Below, piece after piece: positions 7,893 through 15,830 of a DNA stretch of 49,539 nucleotides; position 1 is the stretch's first letter, and every line of letters starts with the position of its first letter. A program made the position numbers and the translations under genes. The DNA is taken from NCBI GenBank assembly GCA_964645585.1, contig CAZYAN010000030.1, positions 1-49,539 on the forward strand, written 5' to 3'. Source of the DNA: DATGSL01 sp964645585 (lineage in GTDB: Bacteria; Verrucomicrobiota; Verrucomicrobiia; Opitutales; T3Sed10-336). The notes beneath the pieces were generated by a model. That model searched no databases and was not told where the DNA came from. It worked only from the letters and a program-made list of their open reading frames with translations.

Positions 7893-8858
7893 TCAGGCTC
7901 CTTTCTGTTCGCCGAGTTTCACGGTGCAGTATCCGAGCCCGGTGCTGGCATCGCCGCCAAATTGGAATACCGGGTTCGCGAGCTTTTCAGCAAAGGCCTC
8001 CAGCGCGGCTTCCGCCTGACGCGGCTCCGAACTCTTCACGACATGTCTTTCGTCGAAGGCGTTCAGAACGGAATAAAACATCGTTTCCGACGGAACGTTC
8101 TCCTGATTGAACAACGCGCCTCCGTCCGCGGTGCCTGTCTCGTCATTGATGCGGACATGCTGAGCGATTTCGCAGGCGTTTTGAACGAAGAAGGTCATCA
8201 TGCTATCGCTGACGATGACGAGACGGCCGGGAATTTCCTGCCAGACAGGATCGTCCGGCAGCAGTGCCGCGAACTGCGGCGCGAGTTTTTCCGCTTCGTC
8301 ACCCCCAATTCGGGAAAACGTATATTCCTCGAGGACGATCTGCTTGGCGTTTTCATTTTCACTGAGATCGAGTTTTCCTTCGGCGAAAATTGCCTGAGTC
8401 TCCGCGATAGACGGGAGCGCGTTAATCAGCGCTGCCGCTTCCGCATCGAAAAGACCGTCGCGAAGCGCCCGGCGCAAGGCGAGCGGAGACGTGATCCACG
8501 CGAAACTTCCGCGAGCGGAGCGGATTGGAAAGGCAAGGGTCCGGGCTTCGGAGAACTGGAGGGAGCCAGCGGCGGCGTGCTTGTCGTTGTCGGAGCCGAA
8601 AAGCCAGGCGGCGTCGCTGGAGTCGCCATTTGCCGTGACGCGGACGCGCTTGTTGGGTTCTCCTGGTTTGGTCGCTTGCTCTTCGCGGAGGGTATCGTTC
8701 CAGTAATCGGCAAAGGTTCCTTTCAGTGAGGAGCCCGGGATAATCGGGAAGCCGGTGTGGCGTTCGCGGATGATTGGCTGGTCGATGGCGCCGACGCTGG
8801 CGCCCGCTCCGACGTGGAGGGGGGTTCTCGTGAAGATATAGAGCAGACGTGTTTTCAT
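7893..8858 (-). CDS. cmr4: Type III-B backbone RNase Cmr4
   Basis: This 321-residue RAMP protein is Cmr4 (Cas7 family), present in several copies in the complex and responsible for cutting target RNA at 6-nt intervals. The catalytic loop reads GAGASVGAIDQPI with Asp at residue 26, the same position as the catalytic Asp of characterised Cmr4 proteins, so cleavage should be intact. The motif GFPIIPGSSLKGTF follows, and the C-terminal glycine-rich segment is FQFGGDASTGLGYC. It lies 107 nt downstream of cmr3, the longest space among the cmr genes. Confidence 0.95.
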   Translation of the reverse strand: MKTRLLYIFTRTPLHVGAGASVGAIDQPIIRERHTGFPIIPGSSLKGTFADYWNDTLREEQATKPGEPNKRVRVTANGDSSDAAWLFGSDNDKHAAAGSLQFSEARTLAFPIRSARGSFAWITSPLALRRALRDGLFDAEAAALINALPSIAETQAIFAEGKLDLSENENAKQIVLEEYTFSRIGGDEAEKLAPQFAALLPDDPVWQEIPGRLVIVSDSMMTFFVQNACEIAQHVRINDETGTADGGALFNQENVPSETMFYSVLNAFDERHVVKSSEPRQAEAALEAFAEKLANPVFQFGGDASTGLGYCTVKLGEQKGA

Positions 8859-8965
8859 GATAGTGAGTCAGTATTGAAGAAGAGTTTGTGAGAATCGTGA
8901 ATAAAAGGCACGCGGGCGGAGGTTCGCGGAGGTCCGCGCGGCGCCGGCGGTTTCGCGGGCGGCGT

Positions 8966-10327
8966 TCACCGCTCAATGGGTATCCATGAACCGCATACAC
9001 CGATGCCGTAGCCCTTTTCGCCAAGGAGGGTGCTTCGGCGGTTTCGGATCTCGCGCCCGTCCGAACCGGCGTGCCAGTTGAGAGCGGCCGCGAGTTTTTC
9101 GGCCGCGGCCGGATCGGCTGCTTCGAAGTAGTAAACGGCGCCCGCGGGGACGGCGAGGTGGGTCGACTTGGCACCGCCCGCACGGTCGCTGTCGCCTGGC
9201 AAGGCCCAGCCGGTGACGGCGATCGGCTTGGGGATGATCGCGGCGACGAGCGCCGCATCGATATCGGGTTGGGATTCGTAGCCCTCCGAGGCGTAGTTGA
9301 GCTTTCGGCGCCGTTTTCGCTCTTCGCGGGTCATCGACTGAAGGAGAACCTTCCCGGTTTCCGGACAGATCCAGTTGGGAAGCCATCCGCCGGGATGCGA
9401 ATGGAGCGCTTTTCCCCGCTTGGAAGTGCCGCCGATCTCCGGCCAGATGGCGGGCGAGAGGAGGACCCACTTGACGGCGAGTTTTCCATTGGGAAGCTGG
9501 TGAAACTCCGCCGAGGACTCGATGCCGCGCGGGAGAGGGAGGCCGCCGGAGCTGGAGGCGGGAAACACGGAAGCGGTGCAGACGCGCTGCTGGCCGCCGA
9601 CGACGATGGACGGCGGGTTATTCCGGAAAAGCTCTTTGATCAAGTCGCGTTTGTCCTCGGGATTGCCATTCCGCTTATCGAGAACGGATGCGAAGAGGCC
9701 GAGCGAGCAATCCTCCCGAAGGCGCAGGTAGTGGGCGGAATAAAATCGGTCGCCGTCCTGCGTCTGACGTTCGGGGTCGATCCCGATCCCGATCATATGT
9801 TCCGTCGCGGCTAGATCTTTGTCGCGGAGAAAAGGGTCGGCGGATGTAGCGGGCGCGTTTTCTCGAAGACAGGCTTCGTAGCCGGCTTTGTCGATCCAGG
9901 ATTGATCGCGCACTTGCTTTTCGGGGGGGCGCGTATTGCCGACGGCGTGACGAAGCGGTTTTGGGAGGGATCCGGTCTGTCGCCAATCGCCGGATACAGG
10001 ACGCAGGGTGACCTGGATGGAATCTTTCGCATCAGCGTCGGCCGGGCGAGGAAAATACCAGGTTCCGTTCTTTACGGGAAACGGTCCGGCCGTGACGAGG
10101 GATCCGAATTTTCGGGAATCCTTTTCGCGGCCGTCCGGCTTTTTGTGGTCGTGGTGGTGGACGCCTTCCAGGCCGGCTCGGTGGAGCGCGGCGTGGAGGG
10201 CGTGGTTGGTGACGTCGGGCAGCGGCCAAGCGGCGGTGTGGCCGGCGAAGGAGCCGCCCATCGGGCGGCCGTCGCGAAAGAAGAGGACGTCGGTCGGACG
10301 GAGGAGGATTTCGTGGAGAGAGCTCAT
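8966..10327 (-). CDS. cmr3: Type III-B RAMP protein Cmr3
   Basis: This 453-residue protein is Cmr3 (Cas5 family), which binds the 5' handle of the crRNA and contacts Cmr2. The N-terminus LRPTDVLFFRDGRPMGG is the characteristic Cmr3 motif, and the C-terminal glycine-rich segment LLGEKGYGIGVCGSW closes the RAMP fold. It starts 18 nt after cmr2. The product is somewhat longer than the best-studied homologues, with insertions around residues 130-180 and 310-350. Confidence 0.92.
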   Translation of the reverse strand: MSSLHEILLRPTDVLFFRDGRPMGGSFAGHTAAWPLPDVTNHALHAALHRAGLEGVHHHDHKKPDGREKDSRKFGSLVTAGPFPVKNGTWYFPRPADADAKDSIQVTLRPVSGDWRQTGSLPKPLRHAVGNTRPPEKQVRDQSWIDKAGYEACLRENAPATSADPFLRDKDLAATEHMIGIGIDPERQTQDGDRFYSAHYLRLREDCSLGLFASVLDKRNGNPEDKRDLIKELFRNNPPSIVVGGQQRVCTASVFPASSSGGLPLPRGIESSAEFHQLPNGKLAVKWVLLSPAIWPEIGGTSKRGKALHSHPGGWLPNWICPETGKVLLQSMTREERKRRRKLNYASEGYESQPDIDAALVAAIIPKPIAVTGWALPGDSDRAGGAKSTHLAVPAGAVYYFEAADPAAAEKLAAALNWHAGSDGREIRNRRSTLLGEKGYGIGVCGSWIPIER

Positions 10328-10345
10328 GGGAAAGGAAGCTTCGGG

Positions 10346-13153
10346 TTACGCGTTTGGGAGATTTCTGGCGATAAACGCGGCGGTTTGGCAAAGGCCGATG
10401 AGGTGAGAAACCTTTTGACTGGTTTCGAGCTTGCGGACGTAGGTGAGCAGCTTCTCGCGAATCTCGGCGGCCTTTTCCTGATCGGGATTTTTCCCTTTTT
10501 GCCGTTGTTCGGCGATTTGAATATCGCGATCGAGAATACCGTCGACCGCGTCCGCAAATCCGGCGGCGAAAGCAGGCGCGTCGGAATCGCCGTTTGGAGC
10601 AGCCTGGTACGGGGTGATCAGTTCGACGATGCGGTGGGGAAATTTGTGACTGACGAAATCGTTTTTCAGCCCGTCGAGCACGGCTTGGAAAGCGTCGAAC
10701 CCGCCGGAGTCCCATCGGGTTCCCCATTCGATGGTTTCGCCGGAACGCTTCATCAAGGTGACGGCAACGGCACCTCGTCCAAGGCCGCCGGATTTCAGAT
10801 CGCGTTTGGCGCGTTTCTCGGCTTCCTGGGCGGCTCGGACGACGTCTTGCAGCGGCGATTTGTAATGGGCGATCGCAATGCCGGCTGAGCAGTCGGTCGC
10901 CGGGCCCGGCACCATGAAGGGAAAATTCACCGGGTCGTCGAGAAGTCCGGCGTCCGAACCGAATCGGTTCGGAGCGGCGAACTCCGTCAGTTTCACGAAA
11001 CCTTCGTGTTCGACGGTGAAAAGCGGTTCGCCGGAATCGCGCTGTTTCGCGAGTTCCGGCAGCTCCTTCTCTCCGCGGAAGGCTGCCCGCAAGGCGCGTG
11101 CGCAGCGCAGTGCCGTGTCGGCCGGAAGCATCGCGAGAACGTCGTCGCCGCCGGAGTAGATCAAAGAACCGTCGAACGCTTCAACGATTCGTCGCGCGCA
11201 GTGGAGACCGAAGTTGGCGAGCAGTTCGGAGAATTGCAGGTGAAAGGAGGGAGAGAGCGGACGGCGGGCTTTCAGGAAGTCGGCGTTGCCGTGCTTCTCG
11301 AAATACTCGCGGGCCTCTTTGGAGAGCTGGTCGCCGATTTCCGGCGCTTTGATTCCCGAGATCCATTTACCCATCTCGTCCCCGTCGAGCGCTAGGACGG
11401 CGAAATACTTTTGTTTCTCGTCGGATTCGGATTCGTCGTCGGCGTTGTTCTCGTCGGGCCGGTGCGCCGCCATCGAGCGGGTGTTTGGCATGCCGAAGTC
11501 CTTCACCTGAAAGCCGTGCTTCGGCGCGAGCCATGTCAGGTGCCAGAGACGCTTCACCAAGGTGGAGGCGCCGAGAAGGTCGCCGGCTTTGAAGAGGAGG
11601 GGATTGCCGTCGGCGAGCTTCTCGGAGAATCGTTCGGCTTCCTCTCCATTGGGAACGGTGAGAACGGCCTCTTCCTTGCCGTTGAGGGAGTCTTTGTTTT
11701 GGGCACGTCCGGTCTCCCAGCCGCCTGTACTCCACGCGCTGAATGAGCGGGCAGTTTTCACGGCGTCGTGCTGCCAGCTGAGGGCGGCGAAGAGGGCGGA
11801 CCACGCGCTGGCGACCTGTTCGAGCTTGCCCGGCTGTCCGTCTTTCTCGACTTTTCGGTGGCGAAAATAGCGGGAGTCGCGATGCTCGGGCGGCATCCGG
11901 CTGATCATATCCAGAACGGACTGGATCGGGTTGAGCGGATGATCGTCGTCATCGGTGCGTGGAACGATTTTGGCGACGTCGAGGGCATCGTCGACGGTTT
12001 TCGGCCAGGCCAGGATCTGCCAATGGACTTCGAGCAAACGATCGATCTGTTTGTCGAAGCGGTCGCAGTCGAATTCGGTGTCTGTGTTTGCTTTGCAATG
12101 TTCCCGGACCGATTCGGCGATCTCTTTGAGTTTCGCGCGGACGGTGTTCTCCAAGTCGGCGGCGTAGCGGGCGGCGCCGGACCGGCCGTTGTCATCGGGG
12201 CCGTTCCACCGCGGGTGCTCGGTCATGTCGGCCGGGAGGATGGCGAGGAAGCGGTTCGGCAGGCTGGGAGTGAGGAGGCGTTTGCGGCCGTCCCAGCGAT
12301 GATTGGGTTTCAGGTCCTTCGGCCTGTCGTAGCGAAGGGCTTCCCAAAGATCGCCGCCCGAGGCGGTCTTCATCGTGCTCCAGAGATCGTCCTTCAGGAG
12401 CAGATCAACGATTGGCTGGTTGTTGAGGTTAGGGAAAATGACGTGATCGGGGCCAAAATCCAAAGCGATTTTGGTGAGCACGGTTCCGACCAGGCAGCTG
12501 AGCAAGTAGGAGCCGCTCCAGAGGTCGCGGGTGTTGCGGGCGCTGGCGATGAAATCCTGGACCGGGCCGATCGAAAAGAGAAGAAACGCGGGCTGGTCGG
12601 GGGCATCGGCCGGCTGGGTCCCGGGAATCCACGGCTCGAAGCTTCCGCCGAAACAGCCTTGAAGGGCGCTGGTGGCGGTCAGGTGGTTCCAGATGGTGTG
12701 GTCGGGCAGGCGGGTTTCGGCGGGAAGGCAGGTGAAGCGTTCGTCGGCAGCGGAGGCCCAATTTTGCCAGAACCGCCAAGTAGCGAGGAAGGTGGCGCGG
12801 GGATCATCGACGGCGAGCTGCGGCCGCGATTTGTGCGAAATCTCGAATGCCGCGTCGGCGGTGGGGAACGGGCGCGCGAAATCGATGCAAGCCTTTCCGA
12901 GAGGATGTTTCAGCGCGGTATCGGTCAGATCGAGTTCCGTGCGGCAGAATTTCGGTTTTGGCCACGGGAGACGGTCGGCGGCCGATGCGGCGAAGTCGGC
13001 CTGTTTGCGGGCCTTTTCGTTCGGCTCAAACGCGTCCGTCTGCTGGAGGATCTTCGCGCGATTCTCGTGTCCGAGAATATCAATCGCTTTATCGGGACTG
13101 TCGTGGAGGAGGGCGCTCAGTTTGCGCCGCCAGTATTCAGGGTTCTTTGGCAT
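10346..13153 (-). CDS. cmr2: Type III-B Cas10 protein Cmr2 with HD and cyclase motifs
   Basis: This 935-residue protein is the Cas10 subunit of the Cmr complex. An N-terminal HD nuclease motif is visible as LLHDSPDKA (His17-Asp18), and the second Palm domain carries IYSGGDDVL with GGDD at 668-671, the site that makes cyclic oligoadenylate from ATP. A segment near residue 200, FSIGPVQDFIASARNTRDLW, is typical of Cmr2. Both motifs being intact, together with two CARF genes downstream, indicates an active second-messenger pathway. The start at 13153 gives MPKNPEYWRRKL; an upstream in-frame ATG at 13294 would add 47 residues of non-coding character. It is the first gene of the operon. Confidence 0.95.
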   Translation of the reverse strand: MPKNPEYWRRKLSALLHDSPDKAIDILGHENRAKILQQTDAFEPNEKARKQADFAASAADRLPWPKPKFCRTELDLTDTALKHPLGKACIDFARPFPTADAAFEISHKSRPQLAVDDPRATFLATWRFWQNWASAADERFTCLPAETRLPDHTIWNHLTATSALQGCFGGSFEPWIPGTQPADAPDQPAFLLFSIGPVQDFIASARNTRDLWSGSYLLSCLVGTVLTKIALDFGPDHVIFPNLNNQPIVDLLLKDDLWSTMKTASGGDLWEALRYDRPKDLKPNHRWDGRKRLLTPSLPNRFLAILPADMTEHPRWNGPDDNGRSGAARYAADLENTVRAKLKEIAESVREHCKANTDTEFDCDRFDKQIDRLLEVHWQILAWPKTVDDALDVAKIVPRTDDDDHPLNPIQSVLDMISRMPPEHRDSRYFRHRKVEKDGQPGKLEQVASAWSALFAALSWQHDAVKTARSFSAWSTGGWETGRAQNKDSLNGKEEAVLTVPNGEEAERFSEKLADGNPLLFKAGDLLGASTLVKRLWHLTWLAPKHGFQVKDFGMPNTRSMAAHRPDENNADDESESDEKQKYFAVLALDGDEMGKWISGIKAPEIGDQLSKEAREYFEKHGNADFLKARRPLSPSFHLQFSELLANFGLHCARRIVEAFDGSLIYSGGDDVLAMLPADTALRCARALRAAFRGEKELPELAKQRDSGEPLFTVEHEGFVKLTEFAAPNRFGSDAGLLDDPVNFPFMVPGPATDCSAGIAIAHYKSPLQDVVRAAQEAEKRAKRDLKSGGLGRGAVAVTLMKRSGETIEWGTRWDSGGFDAFQAVLDGLKNDFVSHKFPHRIVELITPYQAAPNGDSDAPAFAAGFADAVDGILDRDIQIAEQRQKGKNPDQEKAAEIREKLLTYVRKLETSQKVSHLIGLCQTAAFIARNLPNA

Positions 13154-13773
13154 GGGATTGGGTAATATGAATGGTTGAGGAGAACTTCTTTGGGAAGCCG
13201 GCGAACAGCAATCGCCCGGAGGTGCCCGGAGGTCCGGCGATCCGGTTGGAAAACTGGCCGCAGAAAACCGTAAAAGTCCCGAAACGATGCGCAAGCCTTT
13301 GCTGTACCGTCTACTTTGGCCGGACGGTTACTCATCCGCTGGGAAATGGATATTGTACCGGAAAAAGGAGCGATTATAGGTGTGTTACTTTGGGAGTCCG
13401 CCGTCGTTCGTCTCCATGGTCGCCGAAGGGGAGACAAGTTTCCCAACCGTCACGTTGTACCCGGAGTCTCGCCACCCTCCGGCCAAGTTTATGCCATCGC
13501 GGGACGTTTTGATCGAGGGAGCTGTCAACAGAGGAAGGGCGCCCCATGCCGTCCGGTCAGGCGGGTTGCGTCCGGCGGGCNNNNNNNNNNNNNNNNNNNN
13601 NNNNNNNNNNNNNNNNNNNNNNNNNNNNNNNNNNNNNNNNNNNNNNNNNNNNNNNNNNNNNNNNNNNNNNNNNNNNNNNNCAACAGAGGAAGGGCGCCCC
13701 ATGCCGTCCGGTCAGGCGGGTTGCGTCCGGCGGGCACGGAGGTAGGTTGGCGGTTGAAAATCCCGGAATAGTT
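13154..13773. other. Divergent intergenic region between cmr2 and rtcB, containing an assembly gap
   Basis: This 620-nt stretch (465 nt after collapsing the duplicated gap flank) separates two divergent genes and must contain both promoters. On the minus strand a TATAAT occurs at 13378-13373, 220 nt before cmr2, but the sequence 17 nt upstream of it (GCGGAC) is a poor -35, so it remains only a candidate. The remaining open frames here have no recognisable protein similarity. The sequence around 13565-13750 resembles GC-rich intergenic repeat material. Confidence 0.5.
13526..13735. other. Assembly gap: 100 N flanked by an identical 55-nt duplication
   Basis: Bases 13581-13680 are N. The 55 bases at 13526-13580 are repeated exactly at 13681-13735. 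The same overlap length as at the first gap points to contig ends from one k-mer setting joined by a scaffolder, and not to lost sequence. Confidence 0.93.
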
Positions 13774-14961
13774 ATGGGCTACACGATGATCGATGATATC
13801 CCTGTTTGGGGCGATCCGCTTCCTGACGCGGTTGCGCAGATGAAGAACTGTCTCCGCACCGCCTGTCGCGGCGCGCTGATGGCGGATCATCATCTCGGGT
13901 ACGCGGTTCCTGTCGGCGGCGTCGTTGCCTATCGGGGGCGGGTTTCGCCGTCGGGCGTCGGTTTTGACATCGCGTGCGGCAACAAGGCCGTTTTGACCGA
14001 CGCGGCGCTCGCGGATGTGCGCCGCGACATTGCGACCATCATGGACGATGTATATCACACGGTGTCATTCGGATTGGGACGGAAGAACCGGGAACCGGTC
14101 GATCACGAGCTTTTTGAGGATCCGGCTTGGGAAATCCCTGTTGCCGCGAGCCTGAAGGAGCTTGCGCGGGAGCAGCTTGGAACTGTGGGAAGCGGAAACC
14201 ACTATGTTGACATCTTTCATGACGAACGCGACCGGGTCTGGATCGGCGTTCATTTCGGGTCTCGCGGACTCGGTCACAAGCTGGCCACGCATTTCATCCG
14301 GGAGGGCGGCGGTAAGGATGGGATCCATGTCGATCCGGTCGTGCTCGATGTCGATTCCGAGCTGGGCAGGGAGTATGTCGCGTGCATGAATCTCGCGGGA
14401 CGGTATGCGTATGCGGGGCGGGACTGGGTTTGTCAAAAAGTGGTCGATATTCTCGGTGCGCGCATTCTGGAGGAAGTTCACAACCACCACAATTTTGCCT
14501 GGCTGGAAACCCATGGCGGCGAGGAACTGTGGGTTGTCCGCAAAGGGGCGACTCCGGCCTTTCCCGGACAAAAAGGGTTCGTCGGCGGATCGATGGGCGA
14601 GGAGTCCGTGATTTTGGAAGGAATTGAGTCCGAGGAAGGGCCGCTCGCGCTCTATTCGACCGTGCATGGCGCCGGCCGGGTGATGTCGCGTACGCAGGCC
14701 GCCGGAAAGGCCCGCTGGAAGGGCGGTCGCCGCCAGCGGGTGACGCCGGGCCGCATCACGGAAGAAATGATGCATGACTGGGTTATTCGGAAAGCCGGGG
14801 TGGAGCTCCGCGGCGCAGGGGTCGATGAATCGCCGCACTGTTACAAACGCCTGCGCGATGTGCTTGAGGCGCACCGAAACTCGATTCGCATTCTCCACAC
14901 CCTGACTCCGATCGGTGTAGCCATGGCCGGACCGGATGAATTTGATCCCTACAAAGACTGA
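13774..14961 (+). CDS. rtcB: RNA-splicing ligase RtcB
   Basis: This 395-residue protein is RtcB, which joins RNA ends bearing 2',3'-cyclic phosphate or 3'-phosphate to 5'-OH ends using GTP and Mn2+. The guanylylated histidine is His298 in TVHGAGRVMSR. Metal ligands visible are Cys68 in DIACGN, His143 in GSGNHY, His160 in VHFGSRG, and a histidine of HNHHNFA at 237-241. The ATG at 13774 gives the normal family N-terminus. It is divergent from cmr2. Because type III-activated RNases leave ends that RtcB can seal, a link with the CRISPR locus is possible but unproven; RtcB also has general tRNA and rRNA repair roles. Confidence 0.96.
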   Translation: MGYTMIDDIPVWGDPLPDAVAQMKNCLRTACRGALMADHHLGYAVPVGGVVAYRGRVSPSGVGFDIACGNKAVLTDAALADVRRDIATIMDDVYHTVSFGLGRKNREPVDHELFEDPAWEIPVAASLKELAREQLGTVGSGNHYVDIFHDERDRVWIGVHFGSRGLGHKLATHFIREGGGKDGIHVDPVVLDVDSELGREYVACMNLAGRYAYAGRDWVCQKVVDILGARILEEVHNHHNFAWLETHGGEELWVVRKGATPAFPGQKGFVGGSMGEESVILEGIESEEGPLALYSTVHGAGRVMSRTQAAGKARWKGGRRQRVTPGRITEEMMHDWVIRKAGVELRGAGVDESPHCYKRLRDVLEAHRNSIRILHTLTPIGVAMAGPDEFDPYKD

Positions 14962-14995
14962 TTGCGCCAAACCGCTGGGAGCCAGTTGCTCACTC

Positions 14996-15024
14996 TTGAC
15001 AGAAATTATCCTCCACACGAAAAT
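14996..15024 (+). promoter_or_regulatory. Candidate promoter of the pseudopilin gene
   Basis: A consensus TTGACA at 14996-15001 is followed after exactly 17 bases by GAAAAT at 15019-15024, matching four of six -10 positions. The predicted transcription start falls at about 15031, the first base of the ATG, so this promoter would give a leaderless or nearly leaderless mRNA. Confidence 0.4.
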
Positions 15025-15032
15025 TGGAGGAT
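15008..15032 (+). other. Inverted repeat over the Shine-Dalgarno and start codon
   Basis: ATCCTCCA at 15008-15015 is exactly complementary to TGGAGGAT at 15025-15032, with a 9-base loop. In any transcript starting upstream, such as rtcB read-through, the stem would bury GGAGG and the first two bases of the ATG at 15031. Confidence 0.6.
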
Positions 15033-15749
15033 GAACCTCACATGCTGCAGCCTAACCCGGAGTTCTGAATCGCGATTGAAAACCGCCGGATTCACCCTGA
15101 TCGAACTGCTTACCGTTATCGCAATCATCGGCATCTTGGCGGCGATATTGATTCCCGTCGTCGGGCGCGTTCGCGACAGCGCGAAAAACGGGGTATGCCA
15201 AAGCAATCTTCGGCAATGGCACAATGCCTGGCTCATGTATGCCAATGACCATAACGGCAATGTTCCGCGCGCGCGCAGCAGAAACTGGCTGACGGCACTT
15301 CCGCCGGCTGGGTTGAGCTTCTGGGGGCCTACGCGGGTTACGAGCTAAGCGGCAGTTCTTCCTGGCGGATGGGGTATCCTGGTGCTGATGCCGCGCCTTT
15401 CGACAGCATCGGGCACTGTCCGGCTGATCCCCTCATGCATCCGCATGGTCCCAACTACATCAGTTACGCATTAAACTCCCAATATTTCGGCAGCGACTTC
15501 AGCAATTCTCCGCCTGGCGGCAGCAGCCAGCTGAATATCGATACCCTCGCCGAATACCCGCGTATTATCGTTATCGGCGACCGGGCGCGCAACTGGCACA
15601 TGACCCGGAGCAATTTCGACCAGTACCCGGCGGAAACCTACCGCCACAACGACCGTGCAAATTTTGTTACCGTCGGCGGTGCCGTTTACTCCGCCGCGCG
15701 GGCCGACCCCCAAGATCCCCCGGAATGGATGTGGGTGCCGGCGAAATGA
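15031..15749 (+). pseudogene. Prepilin-type (type II pseudopilin-like) protein, frameshifted
   Basis: The first part, from ATG 15031, encodes a short leader and a type IV pilin methylation motif (AGFTLIELLTVIAIIGILAA), typical of the secretion pseudopilin-like proteins abundant in Verrucomicrobiota and Planctomycetota. The frame then drifts into a stop at 15348. The rest is coded in another frame: from about 15270 it reads GWVELLGAYAGYELSGSSS and continues to the stop at 15749, ending in a NFVTVGGAVYS segment that matches the usual C-terminus of these proteins. The switch lies at or near the alternating GC run at 15265-15276, so a two-base slippage or a sequencing error is likely. Mature pseudopilin function is lost unless this is an error. 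Confidence 0.85.
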
Positions 15750-15830
15750 GCCCTGCGGCGTATTGAGTCCCCGGAAGTTCTTCGGCCGCGACACCCGGCG
15801 AAATGACTTAAGCGGGCGGCTCTTTAGAAT

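Noticed and set aside
11768..13165. Open frame of 465 codons on the plus strand opposite cmr2
   Set aside because: cmr2 has clear HD and GGDD motifs in the other strand; the opposite product has no motif and is a GC-rich shadow.
13373..13378. TATAAT on the minus strand as the cmr2 promoter
   Set aside because: The bases at the expected -35 distance (GCGGAC) do not fit and it is 220 nt from the gene, so it is not listed as a promoter.
13385..13702. Minus-strand open frame in the cmr2-rtcB intergenic region
   Set aside because: It depends on the artificial gap and shows no family similarity.
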